This document shows positions 1 through 7,838 of a DNA stretch of 64,000 nucleotides, one piece after another. The translations under genes were made by a program, and so were the position numbers. The notes under the pieces were generated by a model, which had not been told where the DNA came from, searched no databases, and worked only from the letters and a program-made list of their open reading frames with translations. Positions within the stretch are counted from its first letter, which is position 1. Each line of letters starts with the position of its first letter. This DNA comes from Paludibacter sp. (GTDB taxonomy: Bacteria > Bacteroidota > Bacteroidia > Bacteroidales > Paludibacteraceae), in NCBI GenBank assembly GCA_028710415.1, contig JAQTUE010000010.1, positions 1 through 64,000 of the forward strand. Direction: 5' to 3'.

Positions 1-91
1 GGATCAATCCGCATAAACCGTCTAATCCCTTGCGTAAATCTACGCCATTCAAACAAACTACATAACGATTGCCTTCATTCAAACTGAACAT
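1..91 (-). CDS. tnpB: IS66 TnpB accessory protein, 3' part outside window
   Basis: Thirty codons are visible, beginning with an ATG whose complement is at 89-91. The translation contains the stretch GVDLRKGLDGLCGLI, which matches the N-terminal signature of IS66 Orf2/TnpB proteins (usually D-M/L-R-K-x-F/L-D-G-L). TnpB is a small accessory protein needed for IS66 transposition, and the TnpC transposase would lie beyond the window. The frame runs off the left edge, so intactness cannot be judged. Confidence 0.75.
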   Translation of the reverse strand, partial: MFSLNEGNRYVVCLNGVDLRKGLDGLCGLI

Positions 92-158
92 AACTTTTTT
101 TCGACAAAGGTCAGACTTTTGTCTGTTACATGAAATACGGCCTATTTGGGATGCTTAC
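1..158 (-). mobile_element. IS66-family element, one end only
   Basis: The left edge cuts into an insertion sequence read on the minus strand. Its tnpB-like gene begins at 91. On the minus strand the sequence starting at 158 reads GTAAGCATCC, which resembles the GTAAGC-type terminal inverted repeats I recall for IS66 elements, so I place the element end at 158. No tnpA-like frame fits between 91 and 158, so the copy either lacks tnpA or belongs to a tnpB-first layout. The other end and the 8-bp target duplication cannot be checked inside the window. Confidence 0.6.
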
Positions 159-188
159 TCTCATTTAGCCACTTGTAAAGACAAAAAG

Positions 189-229
189 AGAAAACAAAAA
201 AGCCTTACTGAAATTTCAGTAAGGCTTTT
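189..229 (-). terminator. Rho-independent terminator of secDF
   Basis: A perfect 16+16 base palindrome at 198-229 (AAAAGCCTTACTGAAA and its complement) lies 30 bases past the secDF stop and is followed on the minus strand by a T-rich run. It also insulates secDF from the IS66 end. Confidence 0.85.
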
Positions 230-258
230 CCGGCTTTTATAAAACGTATTTCTATGAA

Positions 259-3200
259 TTATTTCTTGACTAACAGAGCTGCTTTTTTAGTTCTTCTCAT
301 GTTTACCAGTTTCTCCATTTCCACAGTGATTGGAGAGGCGATAAATACTGAAGAATATGTTCCGATAAAGATACCGAATAACATGGCAAAGATAAATCCA
401 CGGATTGTTTCACCACCAAAAATAAACATGGAAAGTAAAGTAAGGATTACAGTCATTGTTGTACTGAATGTTCGTCCCAACATTTCATTTACCGATAAGT
501 TAATAAGGGAAATCCTGTCACGTTTAGGGAACAACAATACGTTTTCACGAATACGGTCGTAGTTGATTACAGTATCATGCACCGAATAACCGATAACCGT
601 TAATATGGCTGCAATAAACGCCTGGTCAATTTCCATGGAGAATGGTAAGAAACCATACAACAGGGAGAATAATCCCAAGGTGATAATCGCATCATGCGCC
701 AAGGAAACAATAGCTCCCAAGGCATAACCCCATTCGCGGAACCTGATAAAGATATAAAGACCAATACCAAGAATTGCCAAAAGCACTGCCCAGATAGCTG
801 ATCTTTTAATATCATCAGCAACAGTTGGTCCTACTTTTTGAGAGCTTTTTATATTTTCAGAAATAAATTCAGCTTTCGTCGTTGAACTCTTCAATAATGG
901 TTTTAGATTATCATAAAGCTTTCCTTCAATTTCATTATCAATAGTTGGCGCATTATCATTGATCTTATATTTTGTTGCAATACGTACCTGATTTTCTGTA
1001 CCAATAGTGATTACCTGCGGCATTTCACCTTCAAATGCTTTATCAAGCATTTTACGAACATTATCGGCACTTACTTTTTGATCAAAAGCAACCACATAGT
1101 TACGTCCACCCGAGAAATCGATACCCAAACTGAAACCACGTACGGCAAATGAGATACAACTGATGATAATCAATGCAGTTGACAGGCCATATAACCATTT
1201 ACGAATTCCCATGAAATCAACTTTCGTATCTTTAAACCAGTTTTTAGTAATACCGGTAATAAATGATATTTCCCTTGCACTTTTGTGGTCAGCGTATAAA
1301 TACAACATATAACGGGTAAGGAACACAGCAGTAAAGAATGAAGTCATAACACCAATGATTTCAGTTACGGCAAAACCTTTAATAGGTCCTGTTCCAAAAT
1401 AGGCAAGAATTACTCCGGTAATAATGGTTGTAACGTTCGAGTCAATAATAGCTGATAATGCATGTCCAATACCATCATCAATGGCTTTACGCATGGTCTT
1501 GCCTTTATTCATTTCCTCCCGGATACGCTCATACATAAGAACGTTTGCATCCACGGCCATACCTAATGTGAGCACGATACCTGCAATACCCGGTAAGGTC
1601 AAAACAGCTCCAAAGGAAGACAGGACACCAAAAAGGAAAAATACATTTATGATTAAGGCGATATCTGCAATAAGACCAGGGATCAGACCATAATACATGA
1701 TCATATACAATAAGACAAGTATGAAAGCGATAATAAATGAAAATAATCCATTATTAATAGCTTCCTGTCCCAATGAAGGGCCTACAATATTTTCCTGTAC
1801 GATATGGGCAGGAGCAGGCATTTTACCTGATTTTAATGTGTTGGCTAAATCCTTTGCTTCTTCAACGCTGAAGTTACCGGTGATTTGTGAGCTACCTCCT
1901 GAAATTTCTGTGTTTACAGTCGGGAATGAATAAACATATCCGTCAAGGGCAATGGCAATTGATTTGCCGATATTATCCTTGGTCATTCGTGCCCAGGTTT
2001 TAGAACCTTCAGCATTCATTGACATGCTCACATTTGCATAGGCTGAAGTCTGACTGAAATCTGCACGGGCATCAGTGATCACATCACCACCCAGTGGAGC
2101 ACGTCCATCACGGTTTGTTATTTTAATAGCAACTAACTGGAAGATCTCTCCTTTTTTGTCAATTGCTTTTACTGACCATCTCAAACCTAAATCACGTGGT
2201 AAAACATCTCTTACCTGTTTAGTTTTAAAATAAGTGTTTATTAGTGCCGTATCCTTGCTTTGTGCCAATCCGATTACCGGACCGCGGGCGACCTGTCCAC
2301 CTTGTGCATTGACTTGTAATACAGCAAATAAAGGATTTTCCTTGCGGCTCTTTTCAGTTACCTTAGACGAATCGGTTGCACTTGCAGTGGTAGTTTTCTT
2401 TGCCAGGGCAGCTTTTAAACTATCCACACTCGAAATAGCAGGTGTCTTTTTGACTTCAGTCGTTTTAGTTGCAGCAACTGTTTTAGCTGCTGAAGTATCT
2501 TTAGCAGCAGCGGTTATACCACCTGTCGCATTCAACGAAGCTAGTACTTTATTTGCTTCACCGATTTGGTTGATGATTTCACTTAAATCATACGTTTCCC
2601 AGAATTCAAGGTTTGCAGATCCCTGCAGCAATTTACGAACACGTGCAGGTTCTTTTATACCTGGAAGTTCAACAAGGATACGTCCGTTGCCCAGTTTCTG
2701 AATGTTCGGTTGAACAACACCAAAACGGTCAATACGTTGACGTAATACATTGAATGAGTTGGCAATGGCGCCTTCTACTTCTGTTTTTAATACTTTTACC
2801 ACATCAGCATTCGAAGTTGTCAATGAAATCTTGTCTTTCAATTCGAAAGTACTAAATACCGTGGCCAACTTAGCTTGCGGATCAATTTCCGTGTAAGCCT
2901 TCACAAACAAGTCAATATACGCAACCTGACTGTTGGTTTTTTGAAGTTCGGTAGCTTTGGCTAATGCCTGATTGAAGTTTGGACTTGTGTTGAAATCGGA
3001 TAATGAACGGATGATATCGGCAACCGATACTTCAAGAGTTACATTCATACCACCTTTTAAGTCAAGGCCCAGGTTGATTTCTTTATCACGACACTCTTTT
3101 AGGGTGTAACCCAACCATACTTTTTCGCTGGCGATTGAGTCTAAGTAATTATACTCTTTCAATTGATTACCAGCTGCATATTCCTTAGCTTTTTTGTTGT

Positions 3201-3291
3201 ATGTGTTTGTTACAACGGTAAAAGATAAATAAAATAAACACACCAGGGTAAGTGCTATTGCAAAAAGTCTAATAAGTCCTTTGTTTTGCAT
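259..3291 (-). CDS. secDF: Protein translocase SecDF, fused form
   Basis: This 1010-residue inner-membrane protein fuses SecD and SecF, the proton-driven accessory factors that help SecYEG finish protein export. The SecD half has an N-terminal membrane segment, the DLKGGMNVTLEV motif near residue 75, a periplasmic region, and a membrane block containing GMAVDANVLMYERIREE. The SecF half shows LGIDFSGGRNYVVAF and GYSVHDTVINYDRIREN. A low-complexity Ala/Thr/Lys/Ser insert near residues 240-320 interrupts the SecD periplasmic region. Fused SecDF of about 1000 residues is normal for Bacteroidota. The gene stands alone with its own promoter and terminator. Confidence 0.97.
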   Translation of the reverse strand: MQNKGLIRLFAIALTLVCLFYLSFTVVTNTYNKKAKEYAAGNQLKEYNYLDSIASEKVWLGYTLKECRDKEINLGLDLKGGMNVTLEVSVADIIRSLSDFNTSPNFNQALAKATELQKTNSQVAYIDLFVKAYTEIDPQAKLATVFSTFELKDKISLTTSNADVVKVLKTEVEGAIANSFNVLRQRIDRFGVVQPNIQKLGNGRILVELPGIKEPARVRKLLQGSANLEFWETYDLSEIINQIGEANKVLASLNATGGITAAAKDTSAAKTVAATKTTEVKKTPAISSVDSLKAALAKKTTTASATDSSKVTEKSRKENPLFAVLQVNAQGGQVARGPVIGLAQSKDTALINTYFKTKQVRDVLPRDLGLRWSVKAIDKKGEIFQLVAIKITNRDGRAPLGGDVITDARADFSQTSAYANVSMSMNAEGSKTWARMTKDNIGKSIAIALDGYVYSFPTVNTEISGGSSQITGNFSVEEAKDLANTLKSGKMPAPAHIVQENIVGPSLGQEAINNGLFSFIIAFILVLLYMIMYYGLIPGLIADIALIINVFFLFGVLSSFGAVLTLPGIAGIVLTLGMAVDANVLMYERIREEMNKGKTMRKAIDDGIGHALSAIIDSNVTTIITGVILAYFGTGPIKGFAVTEIIGVMTSFFTAVFLTRYMLYLYADHKSAREISFITGITKNWFKDTKVDFMGIRKWLYGLSTALIIISCISFAVRGFSLGIDFSGGRNYVVAFDQKVSADNVRKMLDKAFEGEMPQVITIGTENQVRIATKYKINDNAPTIDNEIEGKLYDNLKPLLKSSTTKAEFISENIKSSQKVGPTVADDIKRSAIWAVLLAILGIGLYIFIRFREWGYALGAIVSLAHDAIITLGLFSLLYGFLPFSMEIDQAFIAAILTVIGYSVHDTVINYDRIRENVLLFPKRDRISLINLSVNEMLGRTFSTTMTVILTLLSMFIFGGETIRGFIFAMLFGIFIGTYSSVFIASPITVEMEKLVNMRRTKKAALLVKK

Positions 3292-3344
3292 GGAAAATTT
3301 ATTTAAGATAAGACATTAATTATTTCGATTTTTTTAACGAGGTG

Positions 3345-3352
3345 CAAATATA
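3345..3352 (-). promoter_or_regulatory. -7 box of secDF promoter
   Basis: TATATTTG on the minus strand, 54 bases upstream of the secDF start, fits the Bacteroidota -7 consensus TAnnTTTG. A TTTG lies only 15 bases upstream instead of the usual 19-21, so the -33 element is uncertain. Confidence 0.5.
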
Positions 3353-3515
3353 GCATTTTTTTTATTACAAACATAAAAAAATGACACTCAGAACTTAGAA
3401 TGATGGTAAAAATGTTGTAAAACAAACTTTCTTATAGTTAATTTCCTTCATTTCAAATTTATAAGTGGAAAGAACAACATTAAAATCTAATTAAAATCGT
3501 GGTAAGGAAGTTGTC

Positions 3516-3550
3516 AAAAAAAAAGAATCCATGAAACTAATCATGAATTC
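3516..3550 (-). terminator. Duplicated tRNA terminator (copy A)
   Basis: On the minus strand a stem of GAATTCATGA against TCATGGATTC is followed by eight or more T. It is a near-identical copy of the terminator behind tRNA-fMet at 4006-4038 and sits directly behind a tRNA-like remnant. Confidence 0.7.
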
Positions 3551-3557
3551 TCTTCTA

Positions 3558-3619
3558 AGTTGCGGAGGCTCGACTCGAACGAACGTCCGTCGGCTGACGG
3601 ATATGCACTCAACGAGCTA
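3558..3619 (-). pseudogene. tRNA-fMet-like remnant A
   Basis: The acceptor 3' half and T-arm of tRNA-fMet are copied exactly (3560-3585), and the D-stem sequence AGCTCGTT is recognisable. The anticodon arm is replaced by an unrelated segment with its own small hairpin (CCGTC-AGCC-GACGG on the minus strand), and the 5' acceptor strand is missing. It cannot fold into a working tRNA. Its 5' edge overlaps the last codon of the GIY-YIG gene. Confidence 0.7.
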
Positions 3620-3868
3620 TGTATTATTTATAATATCCTTTTTTATAAACTCTCTTCCTTTTGAAGATTTCAATTGTTTCTCACGAATCATAGCATCTTC
3701 TTTAGTTTCAAATTCCTCTGAATAAATAATTTCCCATGGTTGAAAACTTTTAGTCCATCCCTTGTTGCTTGAATGATTATGTGCAAAAAGTCTTTTTTCT
3801 ATATCGGAAGTAAATCCAATATAGATCTTATTAAATTTCTGACTATGTAGTACATAAACAGTAAACAT
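3617..3868 (-). CDS. Small GIY-YIG nuclease-domain protein
   Basis: An 83-residue single-domain protein of the UPF0213/YhbQ type, with the first motif as VYVLHSQKFNKIYIGFT, a conserved Arg in IEKRLFAHN, and a late Glu/Lys-rich helix. I start it at the internal ATG (MFTVYVL) because family members begin there; twelve upstream codons remain open. TATTTTTG at 3886-3893 is a plausible -7 box. It lies between two broken tRNA-fMet copies, which suggests it came in or was duplicated together with tRNA sequence. The family's cellular role is not established. Confidence 0.8.
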   Translation of the reverse strand: MFTVYVLHSQKFNKIYIGFTSDIEKRLFAHNHSSNKGWTKSFQPWEIIYSEEFETKEDAMIREKQLKSSKGREFIKKDIINNT

Positions 3869-3938
3869 AACATTGAATTTGATGTCAAAAATACAAAAAA
3901 ACATTAATACTTATCGTAGATAGATGCTATTCTCTTCT

Positions 3939-4000
3939 AAGTTGCGGAATTCGACTCGAACGAACGTCCGTCGGCTGACAGATATGATTCCAACAAGCTA
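3939..4000 (-). pseudogene. tRNA-fMet-like remnant B
   Basis: This is a second degenerate copy of the tRNA 3' half. It shares with remnant A the foreign anticodon-arm segment (tccgtcggctgac on the plus strand) but has extra changes in the acceptor and D regions. The shared foreign segment shows that A and B are copies of one another and not independent deletions of tRNA-fMet. Confidence 0.65.
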
Positions 4001-4005
4001 TAGAT

Positions 4006-4038
4006 AAAAAAAGAATCCATGAACTTAATCATGAATTC
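4006..4038 (-). terminator. Terminator of tRNA-fMet
   Basis: Minus-strand stem GAATTCATGA / TCATGGATTC with loop TTAAGT and a seven-T tail, starting ten bases after the mature tRNA 3' end. Confidence 0.8.
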
Positions 4039-4047
4039 TCTTCTAAG

Positions 4048-4119
<72 letters not shown>

Positions 4120-4132
4120 ATATTTTGTGGTG

Positions 4133-4163
4133 CAAAAGTACTGCTTTTATTGATATAATCAAA
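4133..4163 (-). promoter_or_regulatory. tRNA-fMet promoter
   Basis: On the minus strand TTTG (4160-4163) lies 19 bases upstream of TACTTTTG (4133-4140), an exact Bacteroidota -33/-7 pair, 13 bases before the tRNA 5' end. Confidence 0.8.
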
Positions 4164-4266
4164 TATTTCAACCAAAATAATTGATATTAAGATCATAATA
4201 TTTATTAAGTAACTGATAATTAATGTTATAAGCCGGTAAATAATCCGCTTCCGCTTGAAGGTAAAT

Positions 4267-4296
4267 AGAAAAGGAGACTGTGAATCTCCTTTTTTA
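4267..4296 (-). terminator. Terminator of the rubrerythrin gene
   Basis: A GGAGA / TCTCC stem with loop TTCACAG (minus strand), flanked by A and T runs on both sides, sits right behind the rubrerythrin stop and could work in both directions. Confidence 0.7.
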
Positions 4297-4300
4297 TAGT

Positions 4301-4912
4301 TTAAATCTTAATAAACTTCTCTTTTACGGTTCCACAGAATGCGCACTTTTCATCAACAGTTGCAAAATCATAGGTATTCCCGCATACCGGACAAACTGCA
4401 TATACGAAAGACAAGGTTTTTTCGGTCTTTGTTTCCAATGCTGTTAATGCCTTTTGATAAAAAACCAGATGTTTCATTTCGGTATCAAATGCCCAACGGA
4501 ATGATTTATCTGCCTTTTCAGCTTTTTCTGTTTTAGCATCTGCCAGGAATTGAGGATACATGGTCTTGGTCTCGTAGGTTTCACCATCAATAGCGGATTC
4601 CAGGTTTTCTTTTGTGGTTTTTACTTCAAATGAAGGTTTGAAATCTTCCATTTTTTCACCCAGGCTTTCCAAAGCTTTCCTGTGGTTGGCAGCATGGATA
4701 CCTTCTGATTTCGATGTTGCTTCGAACAGTTTAGCGATGGTATCATGACCTTCTGCTTTTGCTTTCTCTGCAAATGCGGCATACTTAGCACTGGCAGTAG
4801 TTTCGCCTTTAATTCCGGACTTTAGGTTTTCAATGGTTTTTACCGGTTTGGCGCTGTTGCAACTGGCTAAAAATAAAAGGCATGCACATGTAAATACGAA
4901 TGTTTTTTTCAT
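4301..4912 (-). CDS. Rubrerythrin-like diiron lipoprotein
   Basis: A 203-residue protein with a lipoprotein signal (MKKTFVF...LASC, lipidated Cys18) followed by a complete rubrerythrin. The ferritin-like diiron ligands are visible as E37, E70xxH73, E111, E114 and E145xxH148. The C-terminal rubredoxin-like iron site is C174PVC and C190AFC. Rubrerythrins reduce hydrogen peroxide and are normally cytoplasmic in anaerobes; this one should be anchored outside the cytoplasm, so its electron donor is unclear. It lies close to a DUF2231 protein and an MbfA-like iron exporter on the same strand, which suggests a shared role in iron or peroxide handling. Confidence 0.9.
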   Translation of the reverse strand: MKKTFVFTCACLLFLASCNSAKPVKTIENLKSGIKGETTASAKYAAFAEKAKAEGHDTIAKLFEATSKSEGIHAANHRKALESLGEKMEDFKPSFEVKTTKENLESAIDGETYETKTMYPQFLADAKTEKAEKADKSFRWAFDTEMKHLVFYQKALTALETKTEKTLSFVYAVCPVCGNTYDFATVDEKCAFCGTVKEKFIKI

Positions 4913-5021
4913 GTTTAAACTGATTTTTAATGATGATTATTTGATAATTTGCTATATGAAAAGTTATATATCTTTAATTAACAAATATAATCAATAATTG
5001 TTCAATTTTAATCAAAAATCA

Positions 5022-5450
5022 TTATATCCCCAACATGTAATTGTATACCAATGAACCTCCCAGGTAGCCGGTAATACTCACAGTAACTGCGGCTAGTGCA
5101 TACAGGATAAATGAAAGAATTTTTAATGCTGAATTTTCATTCTTCAACATCAGAAGTGTAGTTCTTAATATGGAAGTAATCAACAGTAAAATCAGTGTGA
5201 TAGTTGCAAATAACTCATGGGTCTCTTTTACCTGTCCGGCTGCACCGTCCATTGGTGAAGTGAAAAAGTTACCTGTCAACCATGCTGCCAAGGCAGCCAA
5301 AGTGCCCGCAATTAACAGGTAGTACCCCATTCTGCTTAGGCTGATTTCTTTCTTTAAAAACAAAAAGGCTAGTTCTGCCAAAAACCCAAACATGACTAAT
5401 GCGATTGGGAAATGCACCAGCATGGGGTGCAAATGACTGGTTGAAAACAT
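5022..5450 (-). CDS. DUF2231 membrane protein
   Basis: A 142-residue protein with four predicted membrane segments and the family signature HPMLVHFPIALVMF right after the start. A conserved Gly/Asp-rich loop follows the second segment, and a His lies in KETHELFA. DUF2231 proteins are thought to bind haem through these His residues or to support redox chemistry, but no function is proven. It sits between the lipoprotein rubrerythrin and the MbfA-like gene, with gaps of 110-175 bases, so each may have its own promoter. Confidence 0.85.
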   Translation of the reverse strand: MFSTSHLHPMLVHFPIALVMFGFLAELAFLFLKKEISLSRMGYYLLIAGTLAALAAWLTGNFFTSPMDGAAGQVKETHELFATITLILLLITSILRTTLLMLKNENSALKILSFILYALAAVTVSITGYLGGSLVYNYMLGI

Positions 5451-5624
5451 ACTAAATTGGATTAAATGGTTTGTAAATTGTTTCAGTTTAAATCATACAA
5501 GATATCTTAGGAATTTTAAATGATACTTATATAATTAATAACTGATAACAATTGTTCATTTTAATCCTTTATTTCTTTTCAAACGGGAAGAGCCAAACGG
5601 GAAGATTTAATCCAGCAGTTATCT

Positions 5625-6719
5625 TTAGCCAATAGCAACTCCAATCATTCTGCCAATTCCAAAAGTGATTGCGGCAGCCAGCAAGCCAAATACTATCTGA
5701 CGGAATCCTGAGTACCAAAGGTTTTTTCCGGTAAACAGTGTAATAGCACCACCAATCAGAAAAAGTCCTATTGTACTTAGGGCAATGCTGGAAACAATGG
5801 CATGTATGCCGGTAGTAAATATAAATGGGATTACAGGTATGATACCACCAATGGTAAACATCATAAAAGAGTAAAGTGCAGCTTCCACAGCAGAGCCCTG
5901 CAGTTCTTCGGGGTTAATGCCCAATTCCTCTTTGACCAATACCTGGTGGGCGTGGGTTTTGTCTTTCATAATTTCTTCGGCCATTTCTTTGGCGTGTTCC
6001 TCCGGGATTCCCTTTGCCATATAGATCAACACCAATTCTTTTTGTTCGCCTTCGGGATTGGTTTCTATCTCGTCCATTTCAATAGCCATTTGATTCTCGT
6101 AAAGTTCCTGGGAGCTTTTTACCGATATCCACTCTCCAAGTGCCATGGATAATGCTCCTGCTAATAACCCTGCGATTCCGGCAACTAATACTGCATGATT
6201 ACCTCCGGTGGCTCCGGCAATCCCCATAACAAGTGAGAAGATGGATACCAGTCCGTCATTCCCACCCAAAACGGCAGCACGGATTGCATTTCCTCCTCCG
6301 GAATGATGCCTTGTTTCAAATTTAGCCAGTTGAGGACCACTTATCTTTTTTTCTTTTTCCAGTATCGACCACAGAATCTTTACATGGTTGGTCTCGCTGC
6401 CTGTAATTTCTTGCTTGTTTCTTTCTTTGATGGAAATAATTGCATTTGACAGGCTTTTTTCGGTATCCATTAAAGAATTCAACACCTGGTCGTACCCGAA
6501 TATCTTCCCGATAAGGATTAAGGTTCGAGCTCTCCATGACGGTTTGATCAGGTTTTCGGTAGGGATGTTTAACTTGCGTGCAAATGCTTCAGCATGGCCT
6601 TGTTCGATCTCGCTCATCTGTCGAAATACATTGGCAACGGTTTCATCCGATTCGTGTTCGGCTAGTTTGCGGTATAAATAACAGGCATCAATTTCAGTTT
6701 GAACATTTTTATTTTTCAT
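5625..6719 (-). CDS. MbfA-like iron exporter: ferritin-like domain plus VIT1/CCC1 domain
   Basis: The 364-residue protein joins an N-terminal ferritin-like diiron domain (ligand-type pairs E39xxH42 and E109xxH112, residues 1-130) to a C-terminal VIT1/CCC1 transporter domain beginning with AVLGGNDGLVSIFSLVMGIAGA (149-170) and ending in three more membrane segments. This is the architecture of MbfA (membrane-bound ferritin A), which exports iron and protects alpha-proteobacteria against peroxide. The cytoplasmic helix between membrane segments two and three is rich in Glu and Met, as in metal-binding VIT1 loops. Iron or manganese efflux is the likely role. Confidence 0.9.
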   Translation of the reverse strand: MKNKNVQTEIDACYLYRKLAEHESDETVANVFRQMSEIEQGHAEAFARKLNIPTENLIKPSWRARTLILIGKIFGYDQVLNSLMDTEKSLSNAIISIKERNKQEITGSETNHVKILWSILEKEKKISGPQLAKFETRHHSGGGNAIRAAVLGGNDGLVSIFSLVMGIAGATGGNHAVLVAGIAGLLAGALSMALGEWISVKSSQELYENQMAIEMDEIETNPEGEQKELVLIYMAKGIPEEHAKEMAEEIMKDKTHAHQVLVKEELGINPEELQGSAVEAALYSFMMFTIGGIIPVIPFIFTTGIHAIVSSIALSTIGLFLIGGAITLFTGKNLWYSGFRQIVFGLLAAAITFGIGRMIGVAIG

Positions 6720-6766
6720 ACAAGTTTTATTTTGTTGTCAAAAGTACTAAAAAGAATGTTTCAGTG

Positions 6767-6798
6767 CAAAAAAAAGAGCCCTGAACAATTCAGGACTC
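6767..6798 (-). terminator. Terminator of small-RNA unit 1
   Basis: Minus-strand stem GAGTCCTGAA / TTCAGGGCTC with one mismatch, followed by eight T. It ends a transcript arriving from the right, not the mbfA-like gene, which starts further left. Confidence 0.85.
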
Positions 6799-6945
6799 CT
6801 TTTGTATAGTCGGTTTTGATATAATCAGTAATGTAAATGTGGGGATATTGAATTTGTCAATGATGGAACCTCTTAAAAACGCGAAAGGTAGTCACGCCTG
6901 ACTACCAATCTTTGTTAACCTTAAATCTAATACTATGAAAAAATC
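6768..6945 (-). ncRNA. Candidate small RNA, unit 1 (~178 nt)
   Basis: The inferred start lies about seven bases after TATCTTTG. The 5' end is single-stranded and AT-rich (complement of 6915-6943). An 8-bp hairpin GGTAGTCA-GGCG-TGACTACC (6887-6906) follows, then an unstructured spacer and the terminator at 6767-6798. Promoter, hairpin and terminator placement are repeated in units 2 and 3. The 5' end is complementary to translation starts of the susC type. Confidence 0.7.
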
Positions 6946-6951
6946 ACGATG

Positions 6952-6982
6952 CAAAGATACGGCGTTTTCAAATACCATCCAA
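6952..6982 (-). promoter_or_regulatory. Promoter of small-RNA unit 1
   Basis: TATCTTTG (6952-6959) with TTG (6980-6982) exactly 20 bases upstream on the minus strand, matching the Bacteroidota consensus. Confidence 0.8.
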
Positions 6983-7011
6983 GAGTTTTCGGGATTATTT
7001 ATATCAAAACC

Positions 7012-7025
7012 ATGTTATATAACAT
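7012..7025. promoter_or_regulatory. Palindromic operator candidate, unit 1
   Basis: The perfect palindrome ATGTTATATAACAT is centred 73 bases upstream of the inferred start of unit 1. The same 14-mer occurs at the same distance in units 2 and 3. The position suits a class I activator site of the CRP/FNR kind. Confidence 0.65.
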
Positions 7026-7165
7026 ATATTTAATCTTTTATGCTGTTTTAGAACATAAAATGATTGTTTTTATGGCTATTAGCACTACGAACGGTAAGTT
7101 TTGCTTTGTCCGGTTATTTTGGATGACGGATAACCGGGTAATTATAAGTGGAAGGGTATAACGCT

Positions 7166-7200
7166 AAAAAACGAGTCCGGAAATAAATCAGGAACCCGTT
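7166..7200 (-). terminator. Terminator of small-RNA unit 2
   Basis: Nine-pair minus-strand stem AACGGGTTC / GGACTCGTT (two wobbles) followed by a six-T run. The sequence differs from the unit 1 terminator while function is kept. Confidence 0.75.
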
Positions 7201-7350
7201 ATGTGTTTTGAGCAGCTATGTAGTTTTTAATTGAAATTAAAAGTGAGGGAAGTCTAGAGATTTAATGAAGGTACCTCTTAAAAACGCGAAAGGTAGTCAC
7301 GCTTGACTACCAATCTTTGTTAACCTTAAATCTAATACTATGAAAAAATC
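7166..7350 (-). ncRNA. Candidate small RNA, unit 2 (~185 nt)
   Basis: Same plan as unit 1. The hairpin stem GGTAGTCA/TGACTACC is intact while one loop base has changed, as expected if the stem is under selection. The 3' third has diverged but still ends in a terminator. Confidence 0.7.
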
Positions 7351-7356
7351 ACGATG

Positions 7357-7387
7357 CAAAGATAGGGCGTTTTTAAATACCATCCAA
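7357..7387 (-). promoter_or_regulatory. Promoter of small-RNA unit 2
   Basis: TATCTTTG (7357-7364) with TTG (7385-7387) 20 bases upstream on the minus strand. Confidence 0.8.
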
Positions 7388-7416
7388 GAGTTTTCGGGAT
7401 TATTTGCATCAAAACC

Positions 7417-7430
7417 ATGTTATATAACAT
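7417..7430. promoter_or_regulatory. Palindromic operator candidate, unit 2
   Basis: ATGTTATATAACAT again, with the same 29-base gap to the -33 TTG as in unit 1. Confidence 0.65.
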
Positions 7431-7572
7431 ATATTTAATCTTTTCTGCTGTTTTAGAACATTAAAACATTGATTTTTTATGGCTGTTAACACATTGGGTT
7501 GTTAGTTTTGCTTTGTCCCTTTATTTTTGTTTGAAAGTTAATAGGCTATTTTTAATAGGAAGGATATTGCAT

Positions 7573-7605
7573 AAAAAAATGAACCTGGAAATATACCTGT
7601 AGTTC
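7573..7605 (-). terminator. Terminator of small-RNA unit 3
   Basis: A minus-strand hairpin GAACT...GGTTC with inner GG/CC pairs and an internal loop is followed by seven T. Confidence 0.65.
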
Positions 7606-7758
7606 GTTATTTGTTTTGAAAAACCAGTTAGTTTTTAATTGAAATAAAAATGGAGAAAATTACAAAGTGTCAATGATGGAACCTCTTAAAAACGCGAAAG
7701 GTAGTCACGCCTGACTACCAATCTTTGTTAACCTTAAATCTAATACTATGAAAAAATC
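7573..7758 (-). ncRNA. Candidate small RNA, unit 3 (~186 nt)
   Basis: The 5' 85 bases match units 1 and 2 almost exactly, including the hairpin. The DNA upstream of the promoter is the most diverged of the three, yet the -33 TTG, the -7 box and the palindrome all keep their sequence and spacing. Confidence 0.7.
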
Positions 7759-7764
7759 ACGATG

Positions 7765-7795
7765 CAAAGATACGGCGTTTTTAAATTCAATGCAA
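7765..7795 (-). promoter_or_regulatory. Promoter of small-RNA unit 3
   Basis: TATCTTTG (7765-7772) with TTG (7793-7795) 20 bases upstream, kept although the bases around the TTG differ from the other copies. Confidence 0.8.
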
Positions 7796-7824
7796 GCAAT
7801 CTCCTGATTATTTGTGTTAAAAGT

Positions 7825-7838
7825 ATGTTATATAACAT
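7825..7838. promoter_or_regulatory. Palindromic operator candidate, unit 3
   Basis: Third copy of ATGTTATATAACAT at the same position relative to the promoter, in otherwise diverged sequence. Confidence 0.65.

Noticed and set aside
6934..7032. 33-codon plus-strand frame in repeat units 1 and 2 (starts MKKSRCKD)
   Set aside because: Unit 3 breaks it after about 19 codons while the minus-strand promoter and hairpin stay intact, so the frame is better read as the mirror of an RNA gene.
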